64,000 nt of DNA from Haladaptatus litoreus (GCF_900156425.1 NZ_FTNO01000001.1:1426001-1490000), one strand, 5' to 3'; positions 33,826-43,374 are shown, numbered from the stretch's first letter. Notes: generated by a model from the letters alone, not told the origin. Translations and numbers: made by a program.

Positions 33826-34602
33826 ATGCAACCCGATTGGCAGGTACTTCTCTACGAGGAGTACCGAATCGTTCTCGCCATTCTCATTCTCATCGCTGGC
33901 GGTGTCGCGGGCTACCTCCTCGGTCGGCTGAACCGGCGCATCCTCCGGGCAGCGGGCGTCCACGAAGTCGTGGAAGGAACACCGTTCGAGCGCACCGCCC
34001 GGAGTCTCGGAACGACGACCGTCTCGCTCATCGCCCGCCTCACCTCGTGGTTCATCTACGGCGTTGCGATTTTGCTCGCGCTCAACACCGCGGAACTGCC
34101 GCTGAGCACGCAGTTGTTCTGGCAGATTATCCTCTTTACCCCGCAACTGTTCGTCGCGGCGCTGGTGTTCATCATTGGATTCGTCGTCGCCGACAAGGCG
34201 GAGTTGATGGTCAGCGAGCGACTGCGGAGCGTCAAACTCCCCGAGGTGAGCGTCCTCCCGCGAATCGTCAAATACAGCATCGTCTACGTCTCCACGCTCA
34301 TCGCACTCAGTCAAGTCAACGTCGCCACGCTCACCCTCATCGTCCTCTTCGCGGCCTACGTCCTCGCCGTCATCGTCTTCGGGGCGGTGGCGTTTTGGGA
34401 CTTGCTCCGCTCTTCTGCAGCGGGCATCTACCTGCTGCTCAACCAACCCTACGGCATCGGCGACGAGATTCGCGTCGCTGGCAATCAGGGCATCGTCCAA
34501 GAGATCGATATGTTCGTCACCCACATCGAAAACGACGGCGAGGAGTTCATCCTCCCGAACCATCTCGTCATGCGGAACGGTGCGGTTCGACTGCGGAACT
34601 GA
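33826..34602 (+). CDS. MscS-family mechanosensitive channel-like protein
   Basis: A 258-residue membrane protein. There are about four helices: RIVLAILILIAGGVAGYLLG, LTSWFIYGVAILLALNTAEL, LFTPQLFVAALVFIIGFVVA, and a pore-like TLIVLFAAYVLAVIVFGAVA. A short beta domain follows (QPYGIGDEIRVAGNQGIVQE, HIENDGEEFILPNHLVMRNG) typical of MscS. The C-terminal alpha/beta cytoplasmic cage is absent, so it is shorter than E. coli MscS (286). It is one base behind dacZ, with GGAGGGG as ribosome-binding site. This suggests c-di-AMP or turgor control of ion flux. Confidence 0.88.
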   Translation: MQPDWQVLLYEEYRIVLAILILIAGGVAGYLLGRLNRRILRAAGVHEVVEGTPFERTARSLGTTTVSLIARLTSWFIYGVAILLALNTAELPLSTQLFWQIILFTPQLFVAALVFIIGFVVADKAELMVSERLRSVKLPEVSVLPRIVKYSIVYVSTLIALSQVNVATLTLIVLFAAYVLAVIVFGAVAFWDLLRSSAAGIYLLLNQPYGIGDEIRVAGNQGIVQEIDMFVTHIENDGEEFILPNHLVMRNGAVRLRN

Positions 34603-34687
34603 GGCGGAGTAGCAGTTACTTGGACAGATTCGAGATATCCCCGGAATTGAGGCGGCAAATTTTTATTCAAAAAACTAGATGAGCACT

Positions 34688-35443
34688 ATGAGTGAGAAAA
34701 ATCAATTTTCGGAGGAGCTGGCAGCCTTTTACGAGGCGTCTCACGATTACGGAGACATCGGTGACGAGTCGTTCTATCTCAATGCGGCAACCAGCACTGA
34801 CGGGCCAGTACTGGAAGGTGCCTGTGGAACTGGACGCCTTTACCTCGAATTGTTACGCCAAGGTGTCGATGCCGACGGATTTGATGTCTCTCCAGAAATG
34901 CTCGAAATTCTCCGAGAAAAAGCTGCTACTGAGGATGTTACACCCACGGTTTGGCAAGCCGACTTACGGTCTATCGGCGCTTCTCGCACCTACTCGCTGG
35001 CACTAGTTCCCTACAACTCATTTTGTAACCTCAGAGAAGTCGATGACCAACTTGCAGCACTAAAGGCTTTTCACGACGTTCTTGCGCCCGGTGGCCGACT
35101 GCTGTTCGACGTGTACGTTCCTCGGTATGATGTCATCGCCGAGGCCGTCGGGGAGTGGCAGGAGATTCAAGAGGTCGAATACAAAGGGACCCTGCTTAGA
35201 GGACGTTCCAAGGCGACGATTGCGAATCAAGTGGAACAGACATACCGTGCGGAGCAAGAGCTATTAGATACAGATGGCGATGTTGTAGCCCGCGATGAGT
35301 TCGTCCTCTCGCATCTCCCACCACAACAGGTCGACCTACTGGCACGTCAGTCCGCATTTAAACAGTGGTCGGTGTGGGGTGGATTCAACCGAGAACCACT
35401 CACAGATGGGGACAGCGTACAGGTCTGGGAACTGGTGAAATAG
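34688..35443 (+). CDS. SAM-dependent methyltransferase, low-GC
   Basis: A 251-residue class I methyltransferase: motif I PVLEGACGTGRLYLELLRQG, DGFDVSPEMLEILREKA (acidic end of strand 2), LALVPYNSFCNLREVDDQLA (motif IV) and LAPGGRLLFDVYVPRYD (motif VI). The substrate is unknown. An AT-rich element around 34659-34667 is 25 bases before ATG 34688, favouring that start over ATG 34679. Its codons are noticeably more AT-rich than those of the neighbours, suggesting later arrival by transfer. Confidence 0.83.
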   Translation: MSEKNQFSEELAAFYEASHDYGDIGDESFYLNAATSTDGPVLEGACGTGRLYLELLRQGVDADGFDVSPEMLEILREKAATEDVTPTVWQADLRSIGASRTYSLALVPYNSFCNLREVDDQLAALKAFHDVLAPGGRLLFDVYVPRYDVIAEAVGEWQEIQEVEYKGTLLRGRSKATIANQVEQTYRAEQELLDTDGDVVARDEFVLSHLPPQQVDLLARQSAFKQWSVWGGFNREPLTDGDSVQVWELVK

Positions 35444-35597
35444 ACCGAAAAATATCCGACAAACATACATCGCGGTTAGAAATTGACTCTCCAAAGAAGC
35501 TATGCATTACGTATCCGACGACGATTACGATCTGTCTTTGAATCGAGAACAGAACAAGGTAGACGTATCGTCCGACACGATACAAACGGAATCCCAA

Positions 35598-36119
35598 CTA
35601 CTCCGAATCCAACTCTTCGCTCGACATCGCTTTCGCCGGAACGCCTGCAACCGTTTCTCCCGCCGGAACGTCCCGCGTCACCAGCGAGTTTGCGGCGACC
35701 TGTGCGCCAGCACCGACTTCCACGCCGGGGAGGATGACAGCTCCCGCGCCAATCATCGCGCGCTCGCCGATTTTTACTTCGCCGGTTCGGTACTCGTCCT
35801 GTAAAAATTCGTGGCAGAGAATCGTCGCATCGTAGCCGATGATAGCGTGGTCTTCGACGGTGATGAGGTCGGGCCAGAACACGTCCGGCGTCGATTCGAG
35901 GCCCCACGAGACACCCTTCCCGACCGAAACCCCGATTCGGCGGAGAAGCCAGCTTTTGAGGCGCAGGCTCGGATTGATTCGCACGAGCCAGATGACGAGG
36001 TACTGAATCGCAACCCGGAGTGGACTCCGCGCTGTCGTCCAGTACTGCAAGGAGTTCAAGCCGCCGGGGGTGGCGTGATGGGTAATTCGCTCATGGCGGC
36101 GGGTCGTATCGTCGCTCAC
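35598..36119 (-). CDS. Hexapeptide-repeat acyltransferase
   Basis: A 173-residue left-handed beta-helix acyltransferase (acetyl or other acyl transfer to a hydroxyl or amine). The hexapeptide ladder is [40 protein letters not shown] and [20 protein letters not shown], ending in the family motif [11 protein letters not shown]. The N-terminal 50 residues contain an amphipathic or membrane-touching segment ([19 protein letters not shown]), so it may act on a membrane-linked acceptor. It is probably transcribed alone. Confidence 0.88.
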   Translation of the reverse strand: MSDDTTRRHERITHHATPGGLNSLQYWTTARSPLRVAIQYLVIWLVRINPSLRLKSWLLRRIGVSVGKGVSWGLESTPDVFWPDLITVEDHAIIGYDATILCHEFLQDEYRTGEVKIGERAMIGAGAVILPGVEVGAGAQVAANSLVTRDVPAGETVAGVPAKAMSSEELDSE

Positions 36120-36150
36120 GGGCCGGGATTTGTGCCCGGATAGCTTGAAC

Positions 36151-36447
36151 TTACTCGTCTGTTAGTTCCACGAACGGTTTCAATTCGCTCGCGGTGTCGG
36201 TCAGTTGCACGACGTTGGTGTCCGTGTCGTACTCGACCACGCCCATCCCTTCGAGTCGGGGGAGATGCGAGTGATGCAATCCGACTTCAATTCGTTCGGG
36301 AGCGGTTTCGATTCGGTTGCTCGTTTTCTCGACCAGTTCGGTCATCGTTGCTTTTCCATCGCAGTCCAGCAAAGCAGTGAGTGCGTGCCGTCGGTGACTG
36401 TGTCCAAGTACGTCGAATATTTCGTCCGTGGTGAGTTTATCGTCCAT
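36151..36447 (-). CDS. DUF7344-type winged-helix protein, short
   Basis: A 98-residue relative of the gene at 151-573, reduced to the winged helix: [40 protein letters not shown] and [20 protein letters not shown]. Presumed DNA-binding regulator. The H-H-S-H-L-P-R/K-L signature is shared by both. It lies between purD and the acyltransferase on the same strand but with separate gaps of 70 and 32 bases. Confidence 0.78.
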   Translation of the reverse strand: MDDKLTTDEIFDVLGHSHRRHALTALLDCDGKATMTELVEKTSNRIETAPERIEVGLHHSHLPRLEGMGVVEYDTDTNVVQLTDTASELKPFVELTDE

Positions 36448-36516
36448 GGTGAATCCGTCATGCGGGAATACCTTGGTTATAGTTCGATTGTCGATTGCGG
36501 TAGGCGGTTGCTACGA

Positions 36517-37806
36517 TTAGTTACGCAGTTCCTCGACGTGGTCGATTCGGCGCTGAATGAGGGTCTCGGTTCCGATGTCGTGGCGCATGTGCAGTCCTTT
36601 CTCACCCGCAACCGACAGAGCATCCTCCGCGATTTCTTCCGCCTCTGTGATGGTGTCGCCGAGTCCGACGACCGCGAAGGAACGCGACGTCGTCGTGTAA
36701 ATGCCGTCGTCGCGCTCGTCCACGCTGGCGTAAAAGAGGAGCGCGTCGCCCGCGCTTTCCTCGTCAACCTGTATTTTCGCGCCGGATTCAGGGTCGGTCG
36801 GATAGCCCGCAGGCACGCCGTACTTGCAGACCGTCGCTTTGGGCGCGAAGGTGAGCTTCGGCAGGTCGTCGCCGTCGCGCGCCGCGACCAGCACGTCGAG
36901 GAAATCCGTCGTGAGGACCGGCAGGGTGTTCATCGCCTCTGGGTCGCCGAACCGAGCGTTGAACTCGATGACTTTCACGCCGTTCGCAGTGAGCATGAAC
37001 TGTCCGTAGAGGACGCCACGATAGTCGTCTAGAGCATCGACGGTCGCTTTCAGCACGTCAACAGCCTCGTGATAGTCGTCCTCGGCCATGAACGGCAGTT
37101 CGAGGCCTGAATCGCTGTAACTGCCCATTCCGCCCGTGTTCGGCCCTTCGTCGCCCTCGTAGGCGCGTTTGTGGTCTTGGATGGCGGGCGTGACCCGAAG
37201 TTGCCCGTTGGCGACGAGCGCCTGCACCGTGAACTCCTCGCCGACGAGTCGTTCCTCCAGAACGACTCGGTCGTAGTCGCTGTCGCGGAGGTACTCCGTC
37301 GCTTCCTCGGGCGTCACTTGGTCGCCGATGACTTTGACACCCTTTCCGCCCGTCAGTCCGGCGGGTTTTACCGCGAGGTCGCCGTCGTGCTCGTCGATGT
37401 ACTCGCAGGCTTCTTCCATGTTTTCGAACGTCTCGAAGTCGGGACAACCCGGAATGTCGTGTTCCTGCATGAACCGCCGCTGGAACGCCTTGTCCGTCTC
37501 GATTCGCGCTTCTGCCTGCATCGGCCCGAAAGCGTAGATTCCGGCGTCTTCCAGCGCGTCGGCGACCCCCGCCGCGAGTGGGCCTTCCGGCCCGACGACG
37601 GCGAGGGTCGCACCCACGTCCTCGGCATAAGAAACCACTGCCGTCGTGTTCGTCGTGTCGAGCGTTTCGAAGCCATCCGCGATGCTCACGATGCCGGGGT
37701 TTCGGTTCCCTGCGCAGGCGTACAGGGAGGCGTCACTGTCGGCCAGTGATCGGGCAATAGCGTGCTCACGTCCGCCACCACCGACCAGCAGAACGGTTTC
37801 GCTCAT
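36517..37806 (-). CDS. purD: Phosphoribosylamine-glycine ligase
   Basis: This enzyme catalyses the second step of purine synthesis: phosphoribosylamine, glycine and ATP to GAR. The 429-residue ATP-grasp protein shows ETVLLVGGGGREHAIARSLA at the N terminus, TGGKGVKVIGDQVTPEEATE in the ATP site, NTGGMGSYSDSGLELPFMAE and the metal-site VIEFNARFGDPEAMNTLPVL. It is full length, with the usual C-terminal GARS domain ending in the haloarchaeal extension. It is not clustered with other pur genes. Confidence 0.96.
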   Translation of the reverse strand: MSETVLLVGGGGREHAIARSLADSDASLYACAGNRNPGIVSIADGFETLDTTNTTAVVSYAEDVGATLAVVGPEGPLAAGVADALEDAGIYAFGPMQAEARIETDKAFQRRFMQEHDIPGCPDFETFENMEEACEYIDEHDGDLAVKPAGLTGGKGVKVIGDQVTPEEATEYLRDSDYDRVVLEERLVGEEFTVQALVANGQLRVTPAIQDHKRAYEGDEGPNTGGMGSYSDSGLELPFMAEDDYHEAVDVLKATVDALDDYRGVLYGQFMLTANGVKVIEFNARFGDPEAMNTLPVLTTDFLDVLVAARDGDDLPKLTFAPKATVCKYGVPAGYPTDPESGAKIQVDEESAGDALLFYASVDERDDGIYTTTSRSFAVVGLGDTITEAEEIAEDALSVAGEKGLHMRHDIGTETLIQRRIDHVEELRN

Positions 37807-37875
37807 GCGCGGACAATATAGGCACAGTGGTGTAAAGGTTGTCCTTATCCACTCTAGAAGTATGCACGTATATGA

Positions 37876-38301
37876 TTATTCGTTTGCGTGTTCAGCCAGC
37901 ATCTTCCGTAGCGACACCGCGACCTCCTCGAAGTCGGCGATGTGAAGACTGTCGCTTGTCAGTAAAATGCCCTGTTCCCCGACAATGACGCGGCTGACGA
38001 ACCCATCCGAGAAAGCCCGGATGGTGAGTTCGTAGTCGCCGATGTTCGGCTCCGCGTCCTCCTTCCTGAGCCTGTTGTACGTTTCGTGCGTGCCGAACCC
38101 GAGTCGTTCGTTGTTGACGAACACCATCTTTAGTCCCATCGCACGCTCTTTGTCGCCCCCGTAGAGGTCGTTTCTCAGGTAGAGCAGTTCCGACTCGCTC
38201 GGTGTGAAGTGGATGATGCTTCGGAGGGTGTCCCCAATCCCCGTTCGACAGGTCGAGACGATCTCCTCTGCAAACCTGTCAGTAATGTCTGTTTCAGACA
38301 T
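37876..38301 (-). CDS. DUF7522-like haloarchaeal protein
   Basis: A 141-residue protein: AEEIVSTCRTGIGDTLRSII near the start, SESELLYLRNDLYGGDKERA, NNERLGFGTHETYNRLRK, then DYELTIRAFSDGFVSRVIVG and ILLTSDSLHIADFEEVAVSL. The layout recalls the halobacterial DUF7522 family, which I believe is linked to light- or oxygen-sensing operons in some species; that link is not evident here. ATG at 38301 (MSETDITDRF) is chosen over 38319. Function unknown. Confidence 0.68.
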   Translation of the reverse strand: MSETDITDRFAEEIVSTCRTGIGDTLRSIIHFTPSESELLYLRNDLYGGDKERAMGLKMVFVNNERLGFGTHETYNRLRKEDAEPNIGDYELTIRAFSDGFVSRVIVGEQGILLTSDSLHIADFEEVAVSLRKMLAEHANE

Positions 38302-38381
38302 GATACTGTAGTACGTCATACGTTACCATCAGTCGTGCGGTAGTCCGGGTCTTTACGTGATTCGACGGCCAACCCCCGACC

Positions 38382-40505
38382 ATGAGCGACCCGACGCGGC
38401 ACAATCGACTGGACGAAGAGGAGAGTCCGTATCTTCGCCAGCATGCGGGCAATCCGGTGCATTGGCAACCGTGGGACGAGGACGCCCTCGAAGCGGCGCG
38501 CGAACGCGACGTTCCGATTTTCCTCTCCATCGGCTACTCCGCCTGCCACTGGTGTCACGTCATGGAAGAGGAGAGCTTCGAAGACGAGGACGTGGCGGAA
38601 CTGCTGAACGAAAACTTCGTTCCCATCAAAGTCGATCGCGAGGAACGCCCCGACATCGACGCCATCTACATGAGCATCTGCCAGCAGGTCACGGGCGGCG
38701 GCGGGTGGCCCCTCTCGGCATGGCTCACGCCCGAAGGAAAGCCGTTCTACGTCGGTACCTACTTCCCAAAACAGTCCCGGCAGGGGCGCCCCGGCTTTAC
38801 CGACCTGCTCGAAAACATCAGCAACTCGTGGCAGACCGACCGCAAGGAGATGGAAAACCGGGCCGAACAGTGGACGAACGCCATCGAAGGCGAACTGGAA
38901 TCGACACCGGAAGCGGGCGACGCGCCGGACGCGGAACTGCTCCGAAACGCGGCCTCGCAAATCGTCCGGAGTGCAGACCGCGATTTCGGTGGATTTGGAC
39001 AGCAAGGACCGAAGTTCCCGCAACCCGCACGAATCGACGTTCTCTTTCGGGCCTTCGACCGAACCGGCGCGAACCAGTTCGCCGATGTCGCTATCGAAAC
39101 CCTCGACGCGATGGCGAACGGCGGCCTGTACGACCACGTCGGTGGCGGCTTCCACCGTTACGCCACCGACAGAAAATGGACGGTGCCCCATTTCGAGAAG
39201 ATGCTGTACGACAACGCGGAACTGCCGCGTGCGTACCTCGCGGGCTACCAACTCACCGGCAACGAACGCTACGCGAATCTCGTCCGCGAGACGTTCGCGT
39301 TTCTCGACCGGGAGATGCGCCATCCGGAAGGCGGCTTCTACAGCACCTTGGACGCCCGAAGCGAGGACGAGGAGGGCGAAAGCGAGGAAGGGACGTTCTA
39401 CGTCTGGACGCCCGAAGAGATTCACGACGTAGTGGAGGGTGAAACCGCGGCAGACCTGTTCTGCGACCGCTACGGCGTCACGAAATCGGGTAACTTCGAG
39501 GGGAAGAGCGTTCTCACACTGAATGGAAGCGTTCCGAATCTCGCGGAGGAGTACAACTTGCACGAAAGCGAAGTCCGGGAACTGCTTGACGACGCTCGAA
39601 GACAAGTGTTCGAGGCCCGAGAGGGGCGCGAACGCCCGGCGCGCGACGAAAAGATTCTGGCCGGATGGAACGGTTTGTTGATTTCCACGCTCGCAGAGGG
39701 CGGACTCGTACTCAACGACGAATACACCAATCTCGCCGAATCGGCGCTCGATTTCGTCCGCGAAAATCTCTGGGACGAGGACGAACGGACTCTCTCGCGG
39801 CGGTTCAAAGACAAAGATGTCGCAATCGACGGCTACCTCGAAGATTACGCCTTCCTCGCGCGCGGCGCGTTCGACCTGTTTCAGGCGACGGCGAACCCCG
39901 ACCACCTCGGGTTCGCGCTCGACCTCGCGCGGGCAATCGAACGCGAGTTCTGGGACGACGAGCACGGAACCCTCTATTTCACCCCCGAAAGCGGCGAGCG
40001 ACTGGTTGCTCGCCCGCAGGAGTTGGCCGACCAGTCCACGCCGTCCAGTCTCGGCGTCGCCACTGACACCTTACTCGTTCTCTCCGAGTTCGCGCCCCAT
40101 GACCGATTCGGCGACATCGCCGAATCGGTGCTCGAAACCCATTCGAAAACCATCGAGTCGAATCCGTTCCAGTACGCGACCCTCGCGCTCGCCGCAGACC
40201 GACACGCCACGGGGTCGCTGGAACTGACGATTTCGGCGGACGAATTTCCCGGAGAATGGCGCGAGCGACTCGCAGATACCTACCTTCCAATGCGGATTCT
40301 GGCACACCGACCGCCGACGGAGGACGGTCTGGCGGCGTGGTGTGAAAAATTGAATTTGGACGAGGTACCACCGATTTGGGCGAATCGGGAGGCGGACGCG
40401 GAGGGTGAACCCACGCTCTACGTCTGTCGGTCGTTCACCTGTTCGCCACCGGTGACGGACATCGACGCCGGGTTGGAGTGGGCCGACGACCTCGCGCCAG
40501 AATAA
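38382..40505 (+). CDS. Thioredoxin-domain DUF255 protein (YyaL/spermatogenesis-associated type)
   Basis: A 707-residue protein of two parts. The N-terminal thioredoxin-like DUF255 domain has IFLSIGYSACHWCHVMEEES, keeping the CHWC active site, and VDREERPDIDAIYMSICQQV. The C-terminal (alpha/alpha)6 toroid resembles N-acylglucosamine epimerase/glycosidase folds (FDRTGANQFADVAIETLDAM, WTVPHFEKMLYDNAELPRAY). Homologues are common across life and usually uncharacterised; a redox-linked role is inferred. It is single and divergent from the DUF7522-like gene. Confidence 0.93.
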   Translation: MSDPTRHNRLDEEESPYLRQHAGNPVHWQPWDEDALEAARERDVPIFLSIGYSACHWCHVMEEESFEDEDVAELLNENFVPIKVDREERPDIDAIYMSICQQVTGGGGWPLSAWLTPEGKPFYVGTYFPKQSRQGRPGFTDLLENISNSWQTDRKEMENRAEQWTNAIEGELESTPEAGDAPDAELLRNAASQIVRSADRDFGGFGQQGPKFPQPARIDVLFRAFDRTGANQFADVAIETLDAMANGGLYDHVGGGFHRYATDRKWTVPHFEKMLYDNAELPRAYLAGYQLTGNERYANLVRETFAFLDREMRHPEGGFYSTLDARSEDEEGESEEGTFYVWTPEEIHDVVEGETAADLFCDRYGVTKSGNFEGKSVLTLNGSVPNLAEEYNLHESEVRELLDDARRQVFEAREGRERPARDEKILAGWNGLLISTLAEGGLVLNDEYTNLAESALDFVRENLWDEDERTLSRRFKDKDVAIDGYLEDYAFLARGAFDLFQATANPDHLGFALDLARAIEREFWDDEHGTLYFTPESGERLVARPQELADQSTPSSLGVATDTLLVLSEFAPHDRFGDIAESVLETHSKTIESNPFQYATLALAADRHATGSLELTISADEFPGEWRERLADTYLPMRILAHRPPTEDGLAAWCEKLNLDEVPPIWANREADAEGEPTLYVCRSFTCSPPVTDIDAGLEWADDLAPE

Positions 40506-40524
40506 GTCGGAAAATGAGACAGGA

Positions 40525-40896
40525 TTAGGCCGACACGTCGCTTTCGAGCAGTTTTTGCGCGACGAACTCCGCGGCGGGGATGTCTTCGCTCTCCTCGAAT
40601 CGCGCGACTTCTTCGTCGTCGCGCTCCGCGACGATGGTCGGGATGAGCGTCACGTCGTACTCATCGGTGAGTTCGCCGTTTTTGTCGCGGTCTACCTCGT
40701 ACACCTTCATCTCGTCGTCGGGGACGCCTGCAGCGTCCAGCGCAGCGAAGAAGTCCGGAAGCGCGCTTCGGCAGTCGCCACACCAGTCTGCGCCCCACAC
40801 TCGGTAGGTGACTTCGCCGACGCCCGCTTCGATTGCGCTGACTGTTTCGCTGTGCGCGCTCGCGTCCCACGTCGGGGTTGGTTCGGTCGATTCCAT
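40525..40896 (-). CDS. Thioredoxin-like protein with WCGDC site
   Basis: A 123-residue thioredoxin-fold protein. The active-site strand VTYRVWGADWCGDCRSALPD carries CGDC instead of the usual CGPC, so its redox potential probably differs. It is followed by VYEVDRDKNGELTDEYDVTL with the cis-proline in IPTIVAER. ATG at 40896 (MESTEPTPTW) is the likely start; the longer frame to 40944 lacks support. It is divergent from the cysteine synthase gene, hinting at a sulfur or thiol role. Confidence 0.87.
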   Translation of the reverse strand: MESTEPTPTWDASAHSETVSAIEAGVGEVTYRVWGADWCGDCRSALPDFFAALDAAGVPDDEMKVYEVDRDKNGELTDEYDVTLIPTIVAERDDEEVARFEESEDIPAAEFVAQKLLESDVSA

Positions 40897-40996
40897 GTTC
40901 GTGACTTGGGCCGGAACGTGATAAACAACCGTTTCTTCCGGCATCTCCTGCCGGTGTCCAGTAGGGGTTTAGGTGTGGAAACCGTACACGCCGGGT

Positions 40997-42007
40997 ATGA
41001 AATCGTCCATCCTCGACATCGTGGGGTCGCCGCTCGTCCACGTTCGTTCGCCCGAGGGTGCGACCGTGGCCGCGAAAATCGAATCGTTCAATCCCGGCGG
41101 GTCTGCCAAAGACCGCCCGGCGCTGGCGATGGTCGAGGCCGCCGAACGCGCGGGCGAACTGCGACCGGGCGACCGAATCGTCGAACCGACCAGCGGAAAC
41201 ACGGGCATCGGTCTCGCGGTCGTCTGTGCCGCCAGAGGCTACGATTTGACTATCGTCATGCCCGCGTCGAAATCGCCGGAGCGCAGGCAACTGCTCAAAG
41301 CCTACGGCGCAGACCTCGAACTCGTGGATGGAAACATGGAGTCGGCCCGCGCCCGTGCCGACGAACTGACCGAATCCGAACAGACGATTCAACTCGGCCA
41401 GTTCGAAAACCGGGCGAATGCGGACGCCCACTACCGGACGACAGCGGCGGAAATCATCGAACAAGTCGAAGGGCGCGAAATCGACGCCCTCGTCGCAGGT
41501 GTCGGCACGGGTGGCACGATTACCGGAACTGCCACGCGGCTGTTAGAGGAGTACCCGGATATGGAAGTTATCGCCGTCGAACCGGAACGAAATGCGGTGC
41601 TTTCGACCGGCGAACCCGGCGAGGACGAGTATCAGGGCATGGGCCCGGGATTCGTCAGCGACCTGCTCGACACCGACCTACTCGATTCGGTCGAAACAGT
41701 TTCACTTGAGGATGCGGAAGAGGAATGCCGAAGACTTGCCCAAGACGAAGGAATCCTCGTCGGGCAGTCGAGTGGGGCGGCGAGCATCGCGGCGTACCGC
41801 GTTGCGGAGCGACTGGCCCAACCAGAACTCAACTGCCCGGAGATGCCCGAAGAGTGGAGCGAGATGATGGCAGATGGCGAGGGGAACCAGCGGTCGGCAG
41901 TAACCTCAGACGGCGGGGTCGAACAGGGATACGACGACTGCCCGCTCGTCGTCACCGTCTTCCCCGACAGCGGGGAACGATACCTTTCGACCGGAATGTT
42001 CGACTAA
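40997..42007 (+). CDS. cysK: Cysteine synthase, PLP-dependent
   Basis: This enzyme makes cysteine from O-acetylserine (or O-phosphoserine) and sulfide with pyridoxal phosphate. The 336-residue protein shows the PLP lysine near residue 38 in SFNPGGSAKDRPALAMVEAA, the substrate loop PTSGNTGIGLAVVCAARGYD, the phosphate loop GVGTGGTITGTATRLL and a late GQSSGAASIAAYRVAERL. ATG at 40997 (MKSSILDIVGSPLVHV) is the family start. Cystathionine beta-synthase-type activity cannot be excluded from sequence. Confidence 0.92.
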   Translation: MKSSILDIVGSPLVHVRSPEGATVAAKIESFNPGGSAKDRPALAMVEAAERAGELRPGDRIVEPTSGNTGIGLAVVCAARGYDLTIVMPASKSPERRQLLKAYGADLELVDGNMESARARADELTESEQTIQLGQFENRANADAHYRTTAAEIIEQVEGREIDALVAGVGTGGTITGTATRLLEEYPDMEVIAVEPERNAVLSTGEPGEDEYQGMGPGFVSDLLDTDLLDSVETVSLEDAEEECRRLAQDEGILVGQSSGAASIAAYRVAERLAQPELNCPEMPEEWSEMMADGEGNQRSAVTSDGGVEQGYDDCPLVVTVFPDSGERYLSTGMFD

Positions 42008-42028
42008 CGAAGCAAAAACAGGATTGGC

Positions 42029-42730
42029 CTACTTTCGAAGTCGTTCGTTCTCACTGTCGAAGTCGCTTAAAATCGTATCCATGACATGCCTCTCCTGTAT
42101 TCTGTCGAAGTCACGCTTTGCTTCGCTGTACCCTGTCACCCGTTCGACGAGAATTTCCTTTTCGCTCGGTTCGCCGAGGATCCTTCCTGTCAATCCTTTA
42201 AACTCTTGTAACGCAGTGTCAACGAACAGACCGACGAGGAAGGCGATTCCGGCCACTGCTCCGACTTGTCCGGTGGAATCCGCATTGTAGAACGCGAGGG
42301 AGACAAGGTACGCCCCGCCGGAGAGCAATGCGGCGGCGGGGAGGTACAATGCGATTTGGGACATGTTGATTCGTTCGAACCAGTCCCCGCTATCCGGCTC
42401 CGCCAATCTATCCGGGAACATGTTCTTGTCGGGTGTGTCGTGTCCGTTTCGACCGCCGTTTCCCCCGTTTTCGTCCGTAATTCTACCCTTGCTCACGTTG
42501 ACGAAGACGTACACCAGTCCGCCCATGATTCCGTAGAGGAAGACGTAAAGCGGAACGACGACGACGCCCTGCGTGATTTCCGGGGCGAGCAGTCCGGACG
42601 CAAGGCCCATCACCACGAGCGTCAGTCCGAACAGAACGAACAGAACGATGATGTCGATGGTTTCTTGCATCCGGCGGGGACCGAGTTTGGTCACCGATTC
42701 GATAGCCGAAGGGATAGTTCTCGTTGCCAT
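42029..42730 (-). CDS. Haloarchaeal membrane protein, unknown
   Basis: A 233-residue protein with five or so hydrophobic segments: IDIIVLFVLFGLTLVVMGLA, GVVVVPLYVFLYGIMGGLVY, and after a Gly/Asn-rich loop (ENGGNGGRNGHDT) IALYLPAAALLSGGAYLVSL and GQVGAVAGIAFLVGLFVDTA. The hydrophilic C terminus is EKEILVERVTGYSEAKRDFD. No family is recognised. ATG at 42730 is chosen over 42763. It converges on cysK. Confidence 0.65.
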   Translation of the reverse strand: MATRTIPSAIESVTKLGPRRMQETIDIIVLFVLFGLTLVVMGLASGLLAPEITQGVVVVPLYVFLYGIMGGLVYVFVNVSKGRITDENGGNGGRNGHDTPDKNMFPDRLAEPDSGDWFERINMSQIALYLPAAALLSGGAYLVSLAFYNADSTGQVGAVAGIAFLVGLFVDTALQEFKGLTGRILGEPSEKEILVERVTGYSEAKRDFDRIQERHVMDTILSDFDSENERLRK

Positions 42731-42903
42731 AGTATTCAATACAATTGCATTATTATTCAACATTTTGTGGGGAGAAGGAACAGGTCTTTGCCCAGTCTGG
42801 AGTCAATATGAATGTATTTTGTCAATTTCCCACGATAGAATCCGGAGGTGAGTGTCAGAAATACTTCCTGACGGCGGGCGGTTTCGAAGAGTGCGGCGAC
42901 TCT

Positions 42904-43374
42904 CTACGTTTGCTGATTCTGGAGCATTACCGCAATCGTGTTTTGAAGATATCGTACCGCAGTTGCGAGGTTCATGAGTCCCTCCATCGTCGCCTGCTGA
43001 CTCGCGCCGTCGGGATAGATTCGGTGTTCGAGTTGAATCGAGTGCGCTTCCGCGAAGTCACAGGAGATTCCCTCCTCGTCGAGAAACGTGTAGAATCCCG
43101 GTGTCGCCGCCAAAACCGGCCCAATTCGAGCCAGTAGCTCCTGTCTGCTTCGGTCGTCCTGTTTGAGCTCCATGGTTCTGTCGGTGTCAAACGCGTTCTT
43201 GCTGACCAGTCGTAGCGGCCCCCACGTTTCTTCTTTGATGATGTGGAGGGGTAGTCGCGCGAGTCGTAGCTGGAAATTGAACTCCGTTTCGTCGTCGGAA
43301 ACTCGCTGTACGTCTTGAACGACGTCCTCGTCGAGCCACTCCTCTACTTGTTCGGAACTGATGTGCTCCCCCAT
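42904..43374 (-). CDS. Conserved hypothetical protein, possibly DUF2299-like
   Basis: A 156-residue soluble protein starting MGEHISSEQVEEWLDEDVVQ. The strands FNFQLRLARLPLHIIKEETW and GPLRLVSKNAFDTDRTMELK, and the later YTFLDEEGISCDFAEAHSIQ and LEHRIYPDGASQQATMEGLM, suggest an alpha/beta fold like the type III chaperone-related DUF2299, but this is weak. ATG at 43374 is preferred over 43473. The 308-base gap beyond it (43375-43682) shows no gene, repeat or clear promoter. Confidence 0.6.
   Translation of the reverse strand: MGEHISSEQVEEWLDEDVVQDVQRVSDDETEFNFQLRLARLPLHIIKEETWGPLRLVSKNAFDTDRTMELKQDDRSRQELLARIGPVLAATPGFYTFLDEEGISCDFAEAHSIQLEHRIYPDGASQQATMEGLMNLATAVRYLQNTIAVMLQNQQT

Noticed and set aside
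38316..39965. 549-codon minus-strand frame opposite the DUF255 thioredoxin gene
   Set aside because: No domain is recognisable, while the forward strand encodes a clear full-length family member; GC-rich haloarchaeal genes often leave the opposite strand open.
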